Program-made: the position numbers and the translations under genes
Assembly: GCA_030141605.1 (NCBI GenBank)
Contig: JAQGDQ010001571.1
Location: 1 to 34,269 of the forward strand
Reading direction: 5' to 3'
Source: Tubiluchus corallicola
Lineage: Eukaryota > Priapulida > Priapulimorpha > Priapulimorphida > Tubiluchidae
Length of the DNA stretch: 34,269 nt
The notes under the pieces: model-generated
The model's input: only the letters and a program-made list of their open reading frames with translations
What the model was told of the DNA's origin: nothing
The model's database searches: none
In this document: piece after piece, positions 16,712 through 25,989 of the stretch
Position numbering within the stretch: the stretch's first letter is position 1
Layout of the letters: each line of letters begins with the position of its first letter

Positions 16712-19700
16712 TCACTTTCTAAGCCAGCGTCTCCAAACGCTGAGCCAACCCTCAGGTTTCTTAGCCTGGGCTTTTATTTGAGACATTGTTATAACTCGTT
16801 CTAACTGGGGAGGTCCTTCATCTTCCGACTCTTCAGCACTGTCCTGTTTAGAGACTTCGCTAAAAGCCGCATCGCTCTCAGTGCGTCTTGATTTTGCACT
16901 AATTTCGGAGAGCTCACTAGTGCTATCACTCCTAGGTCGCTTTGTGGTGCTAGAGTGTACTTCGTCAGGTCTTAATAATGGTGGTGGTGAACCGCTAGAA
17001 ATCTCTGACTTTTCATCTTCCGGGATACCTGGGCGGGGCGTCTCTTCTTCTTCAGACTGCCCTTCACCGAGGTCACCTAACCTAAGTTCCGGAAGGCTAT
17101 CTCCGTTTTCCCTATCTGACTGTAAGAACGGAGCATCAAAAGGATCCCATGCCAAACTTTCGGCAGGTTCGGTAGGCTTTTCACTTCCCTCTTGCCCTTG
17201 ACTTACTGTCACTTCTGGCAAAGAGGTGAGTACAGGAGCTGACCCCTCCTGACCCCTTTTACTAAAGTCTTCTCCTTCCTGGGAGATTTCGGGTTCCGGC
17301 ACGCGGGCAGCTCTACGCAGAGGTCTGCCTGCTTTATTTAATTTTCGAGCTCCTGGTTTAGTAGACCAGGCAGCTGTGGGAGGGACTAGGCGCAAGTGGG
17401 TTACATGACACGTTCTTACTCGACCCGTGTCCATGTTCTTAATTTTATATCTATGTTTACCCAACCTTGTTAGTACAACATGGTTGCTTTCCCAATACTG
17501 GTGTAACTTCCTAGAAGCTTTTGGCTTTGTGGCTTGATTATAATAAAATACCACATCACCAGCTCTAAAATGTCTCGTATGGGCCTTTCTGTCATATAAT
17601 TCCTTACACTTTGCCCTAGCTAATTCAGTTCTTTTCTTTGCTACTACAAATGCTTGATGCATTGTTTGCAAATAATTCTCAAAGTAATCTTCTCCCACGT
17701 ATTTCTCTGGTTCTGCCAAGTGATTTTCTATCACTCCTCGCGGTGCACGTGCAAATAACAGGTAGTACGGCGAGAATCCCGACGTACTATGTATTGAGGT
17801 CCTATAGGCGGCTAAGGCCCTTGGGATATGCTTGTCCCAATTCCCGGGATCTGTGTCCGTTAGCTGCCTTAATAAACTCATCAACGTTCCATGTTGACGT
17901 TCCTCAATTGCATTGCCTGGGGGGTTGTATGGGGTTATTGTAATATGTCGTATCCCATAGTGCTTAGTCAATCTCTTAGTCATATCGTTTACATATGATT
18001 TATCATTGTCAGTTAACAATTTAATTGGGGCACCGTACCTACAGATAATTTCATTAACAAATGCTTCCGTCACTGTTTCAGCCTTTTTATCAGGTATGCC
18101 TATGGCATCTACCCATTTAGTAGCTAAATCAGTAAACGAAATTATATATTTATTTCCATTTTCTGTCATAGGTAAAGGACTTACAATGTCGGTTGCCACT
18201 GTTTGATAGGGCACTATTGGAATTGGTGCCTCTTGCATAGGGAACCTTACCACATTTCTACTCTTCCTGTTACATGTGGGGCAATTCTCTATAAATTTCT
18301 TACAGTCTTGCCGGATGGTGGACCACCAAAATTTTATAAGAACCTTGTTGACCGTTTTAGCCAATGCAAAATGTCCTCCGGCGTAAGAACTATGTATTTC
18401 TCGAATAATTTCTTCTACTAGCACTGTGGGGACTACTATCAAATAATAACTCCCCTCATTTTCTCCATATTTTTTATTAATACGACACAATAACCCGTCA
18501 TCATTAATGGCATAATCCTCCATTAATCTGTAGGCCTCCTGTGATTGTTTGGGGCTAGTAATGACATGAATTAGGTAGGAGAGCGTTGCATCCTGACTTT
18601 GCAACAAGGCAAATCGTTTCTTATCAATTAACGCCTCCTTAACCTTACTGTCAGTCGTTAACTCAGTGACCTCTGATCGGGTCACGTCCGGACCTGGCTG
18701 TCGGCCAGTCTTAGTACCTACAGTAACTTTATTACGTTTGAGCAATGCTTCTTCGCGCAAGTGCACTTTCCTCTTGGGAAATAATATCCCAGAAGAATGG
18801 TCAGACTGAACCCTATTTTCAATTTCGTTCTCTAATGAACTAGATCTGCCATCCGCAGTAAAGGTCTCAGCAGAGGCCCCTGGGCGTGCTGGATCATTAA
18901 ATGTACTGCTTCCTGATGGTGAACTATCATCTCCTATAGCGGCCAATTTATGAGTTCTATTTTCATTCTCTAGGCGGCGCAACCTATCATCTAAGTCCTT
19001 TTTTGTAAATTCCGGTCTCGCTTGCGGTTCCATTAACTTCATTGGTAGTCGACTATAATGATCCACGGGATTCTTATTCCCGGGACAATACTCAATTTTC
19101 GCATTTTGCTGCGACAATAACAAGGCCCACCTCTCTAATTTTGCATTTTTCAATTGTTTGCTCTCAAGCAAATACTGCAAACTCTTATGGTCTGTGCGTA
19201 TAACGTAGCGACTACCATACAGATAATGATGTAATTTCCGTATGCCATAAATTATCGCGTATAATTCGCGCTCTGACGCAGTCCAACGCTGCTGGGTAGG
19301 TGTTAATTGATGAGAGAAAAATTCCACAGGCCTCTCCTCTTCATCAATTTCTTGAGTTAGTACACCTCCCACACTATATAAGCTTGCATCCGTATATAAA
19401 ATATAGGGCCTCTCCGTGTCTGGGTGCGTTAACATAACGGGGTTCAATAATGCCTCTTTCAACTCTTTGAAAGCTTTTTCTTGGGCGTTCCCCCATACAA
19501 ACTTAACATTTTTCCTCGTTAGTTCTGTTAAAGGCCGAGCTATTTCCGCAAATCTCGGTATGTTAGCTCGGTAGTAATTACAACTACCTATAAAACTTCG
19601 CACCCCTCTCACATTTACTGGGCGGTCCATTGTTTGTACAGCTTTTGCACGTTCGGGATCGGGTCTTAATCCATCCTTGCTAATTATATAGCCCAAAAAT

Positions 19701-21856
19701 TGCACTTCTGACTTAAAAAATTGACATTTCGATGGCTTTAGGCGCAAATTCGCCTCCTTTAAACGTCTAAACACCTCTTTCAAGTGTTTTAAATGCTCCT
19801 CCCTGGATCTTGAATACACGAGAATGTCATCCAGGTAGGCTATACTAAATTTATCAGTTATCCCATCTAATAACTTATTAATGACCCGCCAAAACACTGA
19901 TGGGCTAGTTAAAAGACCCATGGGGCTACGGGTAAACATATATGCCCCACTTTGGGTTACAAAGGCAGTTTTAGGCTGGTCATCTCGGTGAACAGGTATT
20001 TGCAAAAACCCTTGTCTTAAATCTAGACAACTAAAATATTTGGCTCCTTGCAATTTGTCAGTAAAATTGGACAAGGTTCGACTAGGAAAAGCGTCGAACT
20101 TTACACACTTATTGATTTTCCTATAATCTATCACTAACCTATAACTCTTTCCATCAGCCTTTTTAACTAATAAACAAGGTGACGCCCACGGGCTATTAGC
20201 TGGTACTATTATCTTTGCTGCCAATAATTCACGAATGATCTTATCTAATTCTTTTTCTAAATTATTGGGTATTTGATATGGTTTTGATCGAATAGGTTCC
20301 GCAGTTCCAGTATCAATTCTCATTTCAGCTAATTTTGTCTGCCCTAGTTCTAGGTCGGTGCTAGCAAACACCCCTTTCCAGGCATTTAATAACTTTTCTA
20401 GCTTTGATCGCCAAATGGGAGCCAAATGATCCAAATTAAACTCAGCATCTACCCGTTCTCCCGAAATTCCATCATGATACCGCCATTGTTTGTAACCATC
20501 CTTTATATTCGCCGTAAATTCACTAGGCGAGGGACTCCCCAAATCTTGGAGTTCTACAAACATTCCGCCTCTATTATCATATTGAACCTTGAGTCCGCCC
20601 TCCTGCGGACAATTACCTGCTGCCCTACTACGCGTTTTATTATTAGGCACCTTGCCTCTAGCCATTGCATTTACTGCTAATCGTCGGTCATTAAAGACCC
20701 GGGGAACCTGCTTCATTCCCTTGTTTCGCGTGGGCACGCAGTGAAGGTTATCATCTTGATACCTTCGTCCATTAATAACACTTTTTACCTTTTTCGAACC
20801 GCTATTAGTTTTCCATTTATTCGCTAGCGCTATTGCTAATACATTCGATACGCTAGTTTCTTGCGCGGTGCCAATCACACAATTCTTCCTAATCCTTAAG
20901 GGTCTATTTGAATTATTACGTATAAGCAACGAACTCCTACGTCCTTCGTCTACTTCTATTATACCAGTTTCAAATCCAACATCTGGGCGATTTTTAAAAG
21001 CAGGCGCATGTTCAGCCATTTCGACACACAAAAGTTGTCCTGGTGGCCTATCTCTCTTAATTCGGGTTCGCATTACGATCTCACTGTACTTCGGAATTAA
21101 GGCATTTTCATCAGCAAGGAGAATTTCAAGTTCTCCCTCGCTGACTTGATCTAAGGCAAGAAGATGAGCCTTCTTACCTATAACCATTAATTTTCGGCCA
21201 CAATCTAATGAGGCATTCATAGACTGAAGCGCATCAATACCCAAAATAGCCTTGTGCCTCATTTCAACAATTTGATATTTAATGTTAAACAGGCTATCGC
21301 TAAATTTGGTCTCTATATTTTTCGAGCCTATTACTGGTAAGGCTGTGCCTGAGGCACCTTTCAATGTTACACTGCTCGCATTGCAAGGCCCCATTCCCAA
21401 CTGCTTGTATTGTGCTAATGACACACATGAGGTCGTCGCGCCCGTATCAATTAACATGCGCACAGGCCTACCATTTAATTCTACTAGGCAGGTTGGCTGG
21501 GTGACCAGCTTCTCCTGTTGGCCTGGTAACCTATCAGGTGGGTACGCACTTACCGCGTCCCAACTTCCTCTATTTATATTCGTTACCCTTAAGTTATGTT
21601 GGCACTTATTACGCGCATCACGCCTTTTTTTATTTACAGTTTTACTACTACATTTTCTATACATATCCATTTTACTCATAATTCTATTATTCATAATTCC
21701 GCTTGTCTCCGCTACAAAAGGTGGGCTCCCGACGGGGGAGATGACCCGCTGGGAGCCTAATAGTTTTCCTGCTGCTGTCTTGGGCCTACCACCCTTCCTT
21801 TTACAGCAGGACCAATGTAACGGCACTCCCGGGCGAAATGTCCAGGCCGTTGACAT
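16712..21856 (-). CDS. pol: Pol polyprotein (PR-RT-RNase H-IN) with long C-terminal tail
   Basis: 1714 codons, uninterrupted. Aspartic protease: LIDTGA at 135-140 and ILGIDAL at 204-210. Reverse transcriptase about 500-740, with LDLRQGF at 611-617 and the catalytic YLDD at 674-677. RNase H about 815-930, with YTDAS at 821-825 and TDHKSL at 888-893. Integrase: zinc finger H1155, H1162, C1192, C1195, and catalytic D1223, D1283, E1319 (35 residues between the last two). A GPY/F-like C-terminal domain lies at about 1415-1495. A further ~220 acidic, Ser/Glu/Pro-rich residues follow, ending in an amphipathic basic segment (WLSVWRRWLRK); this tail is not a standard domain. All catalytic residues are present. 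The frame is -1 relative to gag with a 100-base overlap, and its ATG directly follows a TAA, so expression is probably by frameshifting. Confidence 0.95.
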   Translation of the reverse strand: MSTAWTFRPGVPLHWSCCKRKGGRPKTAAGKLLGSQRVISPVGSPPFVAETSGIMNNRIMSKMDMYRKCSSKTVNKKRRDARNKCQHNLRVTNINRGSWDAVSAYPPDRLPGQQEKLVTQPTCLVELNGRPVRMLIDTGATTSCVSLAQYKQLGMGPCNASSVTLKGASGTALPVIGSKNIETKFSDSLFNIKYQIVEMRHKAILGIDALQSMNASLDCGRKLMVIGKKAHLLALDQVSEGELEILLADENALIPKYSEIVMRTRIKRDRPPGQLLCVEMAEHAPAFKNRPDVGFETGIIEVDEGRRSSLLIRNNSNRPLRIRKNCVIGTAQETSVSNVLAIALANKWKTNSGSKKVKSVINGRRYQDDNLHCVPTRNKGMKQVPRVFNDRRLAVNAMARGKVPNNKTRSRAAGNCPQEGGLKVQYDNRGGMFVELQDLGSPSPSEFTANIKDGYKQWRYHDGISGERVDAEFNLDHLAPIWRSKLEKLLNAWKGVFASTDLELGQTKLAEMRIDTGTAEPIRSKPYQIPNNLEKELDKIIRELLAAKIIVPANSPWASPCLLVKKADGKSYRLVIDYRKINKCVKFDAFPSRTLSNFTDKLQGAKYFSCLDLRQGFLQIPVHRDDQPKTAFVTQSGAYMFTRSPMGLLTSPSVFWRVINKLLDGITDKFSIAYLDDILVYSRSREEHLKHLKEVFRRLKEANLRLKPSKCQFFKSEVQFLGYIISKDGLRPDPERAKAVQTMDRPVNVRGVRSFIGSCNYYRANIPRFAEIARPLTELTRKNVKFVWGNAQEKAFKELKEALLNPVMLTHPDTERPYILYTDASLYSVGGVLTQEIDEEERPVEFFSHQLTPTQQRWTASERELYAIIYGIRKLHHYLYGSRYVIRTDHKSLQYLLESKQLKNAKLERWALLLSQQNAKIEYCPGNKNPVDHYSRLPMKLMEPQARPEFTKKDLDDRLRRLENENRTHKLAAIGDDSSPSGSSTFNDPARPGASAETFTADGRSSSLENEIENRVQSDHSSGILFPKRKVHLREEALLKRNKVTVGTKTGRQPGPDVTRSEVTELTTDSKVKEALIDKKRFALLQSQDATLSYLIHVITSPKQSQEAYRLMEDYAINDDGLLCRINKKYGENEGSYYLIVVPTVLVEEIIREIHSSYAGGHFALAKTVNKVLIKFWWSTIRQDCKKFIENCPTCNRKSRNVVRFPMQEAPIPIVPYQTVATDIVSPLPMTENGNKYIISFTDLATKWVDAIGIPDKKAETVTEAFVNEIICRYGAPIKLLTDNDKSYVNDMTKRLTKHYGIRHITITPYNPPGNAIEERQHGTLMSLLRQLTDTDPGNWDKHIPRALAAYRTSIHSTSGFSPYYLLFARAPRGVIENHLAEPEKYVGEDYFENYLQTMHQAFVVAKKRTELARAKCKELYDRKAHTRHFRAGDVVFYYNQATKPKASRKLHQYWESNHVVLTRLGKHRYKIKNMDTGRVRTCHVTHLRLVPPTAAWSTKPGARKLNKAGRPLRRAARVPEPEISQEGEDFSKRGQEGSAPVLTSLPEVTVSQGQEGSEKPTEPAESLAWDPFDAPFLQSDRENGDSLPELRLGDLGEGQSEEEETPRPGIPEDEKSEISSGSPPPLLRPDEVHSSTTKRPRSDSTSELSEISAKSRRTESDAAFSEVSKQDSAEESEDEGPPQLERVITMSQIKAQAKKPEGWLSVWRRWLRK

Positions 21857-21859
21857 TTA
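21757..21859 (-). other. Gag-pol overlap, expected -1 frameshift window
   Basis: Pol is in the -1 frame relative to gag and opens only between a TAA at 21857-21859 and the gag stop at 21757. The shift must therefore occur inside this window. No perfect X_XXY_YYZ heptamer is seen; G_GAA_AAC, 6 bases before the gag stop, is the closest. The site is unproven. Confidence 0.6.
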
Positions 21860-23010
21860 AAACACAAGTCTGCTTGTGTGGGCCTCCTGGGTTTCTGGGA
21901 CCACCACCTTCCCATACCTTGTCGGCCTATTCCGGCTACCATCGGCCGTTGTCGAGGTGCCGGTCCGTCTCTGGGAGGATTTCTTCCCTCGGGATACTGT
22001 TTACCCTGGCGGTTTTCAGGAACCGTTTCTCTATTCTCAGGGGGACCTTGTTTAGGTCCATTAGTAACTAGGGGAAGAGCTTGTCGGCACTCTGGGCCTT
22101 CGCTCTCTGATTCAGAGCCTATTGGGTCGATCTCCATGGGCGTCTCCACTCGCAGGTGATGCGCCACATGTCGACTTTTTAATCTCGTAATCTCATGATT
22201 ATTCTCATCCTCCCTACACCTTGCATATGCCACCTCTAAAGTCAGGGGGTTATGCTTAATTAGTTTGGCCCTCAATTGGTCATTCCGTAATGACTCAATC
22301 AGTACATCCGTTAAAAATTGCTGGGCCAATGCTTGATCAATTTCTGATGGCCGATATGCCAATCTTGCATGATACCAGATACGGTCTACTAACTGCCGTA
22401 GGGACTCATTTTTCTTCTGCCTCAAATTTTTTAGTTCTATCATGTGCTTGGTCAATTCTGCACGGTTCACATACCGCTGTTCTAAAAATGTTACAAATTG
22501 ACTCCAATTCATGGTAGACCAAACCTCACGGTTAGCGTCCAGGTAAAGGGCGCACGCACCGTCTACAGTCATGTAAGCCAATCTTACACACACACCACCA
22601 GCATTCTGAGAATCGGGCGAAATACAAAACCCCCTCCGAGTGATGCTTTGGACCCATGAGCGAAATCTCTCGCTACAATCCACCTGTTGACCGGAAAATT
22701 TTGGCAAATCTGCCAAGGCGCTACATAAGGCCCACTGGTCCGTAAAGGTCCCTATTTGAGATGAGAGATAACTAGCCCTTTCTACTAGAGTGGGTACACT
22801 CCCACTTGTTTGAGCAGCTGATTGCTCACCTAATTTACTCTCATCTTTAGCGCTTTCCGCGCTCTGCTCATTATCCCGTATCCTTCGCAGAACTACTGCA
22901 TGTAAGGCCTGTACCTCCGGACTCTGCCCGTCCAACCAACCGATCGGGAGACTTCCGGCTCTAATCCAGCTCTCAAGTTGAGCTTCTGTTATTTCTTGAG
23001 GGTCTGACAT
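21757..23010 (-). CDS. gag: Gag polyprotein with a zinc knuckle
   Basis: 417 codons from ATG 23008-23010; the open frame runs 7 codons further upstream but without an ATG. The N-terminal and central parts are helix-rich capsid-like sequence (the LPKFSG motif followed by the LEQRYVNRAELTKHM region resembles gypsy capsids). A Pro/Arg/Gln-rich linker leads to one CCHC zinc knuckle (CFKCQRPGHFAREC, residues 383-396), the nucleocapsid RNA-binding motif. Gag packages the genomic RNA in cytoplasmic particles. It ends 100 bases inside the pol frame. Confidence 0.93.
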   Translation of the reverse strand: MSDPQEITEAQLESWIRAGSLPIGWLDGQSPEVQALHAVVLRRIRDNEQSAESAKDESKLGEQSAAQTSGSVPTLVERASYLSSQIGTFTDQWALCSALADLPKFSGQQVDCSERFRSWVQSITRRGFCISPDSQNAGGVCVRLAYMTVDGACALYLDANREVWSTMNWSQFVTFLEQRYVNRAELTKHMIELKNLRQKKNESLRQLVDRIWYHARLAYRPSEIDQALAQQFLTDVLIESLRNDQLRAKLIKHNPLTLEVAYARCREDENNHEITRLKSRHVAHHLRVETPMEIDPIGSESESEGPECRQALPLVTNGPKQGPPENRETVPENRQGKQYPEGRNPPRDGPAPRQRPMVAGIGRQGMGRWWSQKPRRPTQADLCFKCQRPGHFARECRYIGPAVKGRVVGPRQQQENY

Positions 23011-23340
23011 AATTTTCGCAACTAGGCGCAATCGGCAAAATTCTCTTTAATACAATAACTCGGCTGTTAACACCTTTGACAATACAAAAACCACTCACCA
23101 ATTAATGTGGGGATCTCTGCTTCGTTCTGGTGCCGCCTTCCGATCCGTTACGGTAATTACTTTCCAATTTCTTGAATGTCCTCAAGGCTTGTTTAATCAC
23201 TTTCCGATGCGTCTCGTTTAGTCACGTTCCCTGAGAATAACGTACTTATCGTATATAAAAAGTTCACAATGTTTACAAAATTCCGAACCTTAATTAAAGT
23301 TACAAAAGATTGCAAATACTAAATAGCAAAACACTAAAAT
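23011..23340 (-). other. Provirus leader between PBS and gag
   Basis: About 330 bp of non-coding, A/T-rich leader. It would contain the packaging signal and any env splice donor, but neither can be picked out with confidence. Confidence 0.6.
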
Positions 23341-23357
23341 CCGCAATCACGGCACCA
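23341..23357 (-). other. Primer-binding site, tRNA-His-like
   Basis: The element strand reads TGGTGCCGTGATTGCGG, one base after the 5' LTR. Its first 11 bases are complementary to the ...TCACGGCACCA 3' end of animal tRNA-His (acceptor stem GCCGTGA); the match fails in the T arm. The primer assignment is from general knowledge of tRNA sequences. Confidence 0.75.
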
Positions 23358-23358
23358 G

Positions 23359-24686
23359 TTATCACCTTCTAAAATTCAAATGCCTAATGTTTCTGTTAAT
23401 CTAGATCGTATAGTGTAAGGTGACTTAAATCTATGTATCGTATAGATTGAATTTAATATGTTCGCTTAACTCCTAAATGCTATAAGGTGAATCCTTCACC
23501 TGACTCCGAGAGCTTTGGATATCAGTCTAGTAAGCAATGATCGTCTTATCTAAACTTCACCTTGACCTTCGCGTTGTGAGAAAGGTCTATATCTCTCAAG
23601 TTTCCTAGCTATGTCCCCGCAATATGGACGATAGTTAATACAAAGCGAACTAATCAGATTCGTATATCGGAAATAGTGTTGCTTGAGTTAAACACTGATA
23701 ATATACATTAACTCAATTGTTAAATGTCCAAGAGAATTGTTTTATTGATTTACAATAATTACTGCTTAAGTATATCTTACAAGATTTAGTCCTTAAGCGC
23801 TTTTGACGCTCACAATTATTTTGTTAGCTTCACAAAAGTACCTCTCTGAACAATTCTTCAATTCCTAATTCCTATCACCTAAGGTGTATACTTTACACTT
23901 ATTCTCACTATAGTACAATGTGAACTTATAAGAACTACTAACGATATGCACAGTTAATTCTCAGTTTTACCAATATGTTAAGAGTACTTAACTCTGCGGA
24001 TTTGACCCAATGTACAATACAATATGGTCAATTCCGATAGTTGATACAAGATTTCTCGTCGGCTCAGTGCCCAGATTATCCTAGGAACGCAGAAAGATGT
24101 CTACGCTGAACTTCAGGAGTTGTCTTGTTGATCGAATCGCCCTCCGTGTGAATTCCCGTACACGTGGCTTGCTCCAGTACGTTTCGAGATGTACTGGCTG
24201 GAACTAGCACCCTGTTATCTGAACTCGGGGCTTATATTTCATTGAGGTAACCTTGCAGTAACCTTGCACAATTTCTGCGTCGTAGGCAACATTTAAAACG
24301 TCGCATGAGGTATCAAAATTTATGGGACAAGTTTTGAAGACGCAGTCATTATACGCCCGTAAAACGTATCCGTGTTCTTTCTTCAAAAAACAATGACCTC
24401 GCAGAGTTTCGTTAATTACTAGCAATCTGTGCATAACGCTCATTATGAACGGTACATCCGTCTTGACTTAATGTTAGCTAATTATCTTAAGCGTCTTAGA
24501 GTGTCCTGACGTAAACGCTATTTTTTGTTCTGACATCCTACGCTGTTTACAGTTCATTAAATTCGAGCTTTTCAGCTGAGTGAGTTCCTTATCGCACGAT
24601 CTGTAAATTTATTCATGCAATCAGGGAGGCAGGCATCTCTTATACCAAAATATCGAAAATCATCGATTTATAAATTTATTCACCAC
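23359..24686 (-). repeat. 5' LTR of the provirus
   Basis: 1328 bp, the same length as the 3' LTR, with about 16 substitutions and no indels seen. Differences cluster near both LTR ends, while the middle is identical. A TATAAG motif lies about 40 bases inside its start. Confidence 0.95.
24204..24443 (-). CDS. Hypothetical 79-aa ORF inside the 5' LTR
   Basis: Base-for-base identical to 12601-12840. It lies about 1.2 kb upstream of the gag ATG (23010) on the element strand. If transcription starts near the TATAAG at the LTR start, this would be the first sizeable ORF on the genomic RNA. Product unknown. Confidence 0.35.
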   Translation of the reverse strand: MSVMHRLLVINETLRGHCFLKKEHGYVLRAYNDCVFKTCPINFDTSCDVLNVAYDAEIVQGYCKVTSMKYKPRVQITGC

Positions 24687-24687
24687 N
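24687..24687. other. Single undetermined base (N) at the LTR edge
   Basis: The only N in the window, sitting exactly between the outer end of the 5' LTR and a LINE fragment. It probably marks an assembly join or gap, and the expected target duplication is missing here. Confidence 0.9.
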
Positions 24688-25220
24688 ATACTAGAGAATA
24701 CTATAGAAAAATATCGCATAGCTTTCTCTCGACTAAGGCTACAAGCGCATCACTTAAGAATTGAGACCGGTAGATGGGATGGCCAAGATAGAAACCAAAG
24801 GCTATGTACATGCGGAGAGATACAATCAGAAAAGCATGTGTTAATGAACTGTAACTTGACCACTGATATTAGAAGGAAATATCCTAGTGTCTTTGTGAAC
24901 TTTTCTGCACTGTCTACTATTATGGAGAGCAACCATGCATTTGAAATTTGCTCTCAAGTGCTACAAACTTTTCAAAACTAACAATGGTTTTATTAATGTT
25001 TACTATTCGCTTAAAATATCAAACTAAAATGTATAACCACTTTTTCAATGGTATAAAGTTGATACAAATATTTTATTTTATATGCTAATATGATCCACCT
25101 GTGATAAATTCTTGAAAAGAATAATGAATGGACTGTAAATTTTATTATTTTCTGCTAGTCCAGTTTTTGTATTAATCATTGTATTTATAGTCAATAAACT
25201 ATACTACTATAACGAAAATC
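24688..25220 (+). pseudogene. LINE 3' end (C-terminus of ORF2 plus 3' UTR)
   Basis: An open frame from the N to TAA at 24979-24981 encodes FSRLRLQAHHLRIETGRW, then LCTCGEIQSEKHVLMNC. This SRLRLGAH...ETGRW...CxCG...Q..HVL..C pattern is the zinc-finger-like C-terminus of many animal non-LTR retrotransposons. About 97 codons remain, and everything upstream is lost at the provirus junction. An A/T-rich 3' UTR follows, with AATAAA near 25194 and ACTACTATAACG at its end. It is a different family from the LINE end at 5756-6010. Confidence 0.8.
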
Positions 25221-25967
25221 GCGGAAGTCTAAATTTACAAGTTTTATACAGCGTTGCGTGTATATACAAGTTTTATACACACTGTATATACACAGCTTTA
25301 TACAAGTTCTGTGCTCAGTAAGGCAGTATGTAAGTGATATAAAATTTTAAGATAAATTTTTAAAGTTTTATTCATGAAGAGTCTTTTTCTTGTGCTTTAA
25401 ACTGGCTTACATTCTTACCTAGCAAGGCCTACGCAATTTTGGCGTTAACGTAGGTCTCCATTTAGATTTTTTACAGCCTTAATTCTCAGACAAGAGTTTA
25501 CAAACTTCCTGATTCAAATGCTTCATAATAACGCATATAAAGCAAAAACTGTGAAGTTAATTCATCACAGTAAATTAACAAAATGGTGTCAAATATTATA
25601 CGCATAATACTGGTACAACACAGTAAATTAACAAAATGGTTTCAAATGTTATACGCATAATAACTGTATACAGGCAAAAATTGCACTTGCTGGGAACCAT
25701 CCACGTAAAGACTAATATAACAATCGTCATTTAAAGCAAAAAACAAAAGCATCTATCTCCTGTGTTGCTCTTTTTCTGTTAACAACACGACAAAAACGTG
25801 CACGTGTTGGTACACGTGTATCACTCCTGAACCATTGTGACATGTCAGTTGATCTCATGACACTAAACTCAAACTGCCCTGCAGTCTGCAGGCAGCAGAT
25901 AAGGTGCTCGATGATGAAATCATACACATGGCACGTCGAGTGATTGACTGGCAAGGCCCGCTATGGT
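25221..25967 (-). other. CIB gene 3' flank and probable 3' UTR
   Basis: On the minus strand this follows the CIB stop codon. A candidate AATAAA is at 25367-25372, giving a 3' UTR of about 600 bases. CACGTG motifs are near 25800. A 53-bp direct duplication occupies 25566-25671. No separate gene is seen. Confidence 0.5.
25566..25671. repeat. 53-bp tandem duplication
   Basis: CACAGTAAATTAACAAAATGG begins at 25566 and again at 25619. The two units differ by a few substitutions. Confidence 0.85.
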
Positions 25968-25989
25968 TCATACTCGTATGTGAAACGTG
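25968..25989 (-). CDS. CIB last coding exon
   Basis: The acceptor TTTCTTTCAG is followed by C ACG TTT CAC ATA CGA GTA TGA, completing the conserved CIB C-terminus TFHIR(V). The 22-nt coding part joins the AC left by the previous exon. Confidence 0.9.

Larger units (their letters stand above)
11756..24686 (-). mobile_element. Full-length endogenous retrovirus, Ty3/gypsy errantivirus type
   Basis: A 12,931-bp element on the minus strand, in order: 5' LTR (23359-24686), PBS, gag, pol (protease, RT, RNase H, integrase), env, polypurine tract, 3' LTR (11756-13083). Both LTRs are 1328 bp and differ at about 16 positions, so the insertion is fairly young. Gag and pol are open and have their expected motifs; env has one in-frame TAG. 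It is long for the group because the LTRs are large, the pol C-terminus is extended and about 0.9 kb of non-coding DNA separates pol from env. No target duplication is visible. Confidence 0.95.

Noticed and set aside
16881-22517. Plus-strand frames opposite pol and gag
   Set aside because: Shadows of the minus-strand pol and gag genes with no features of their own.
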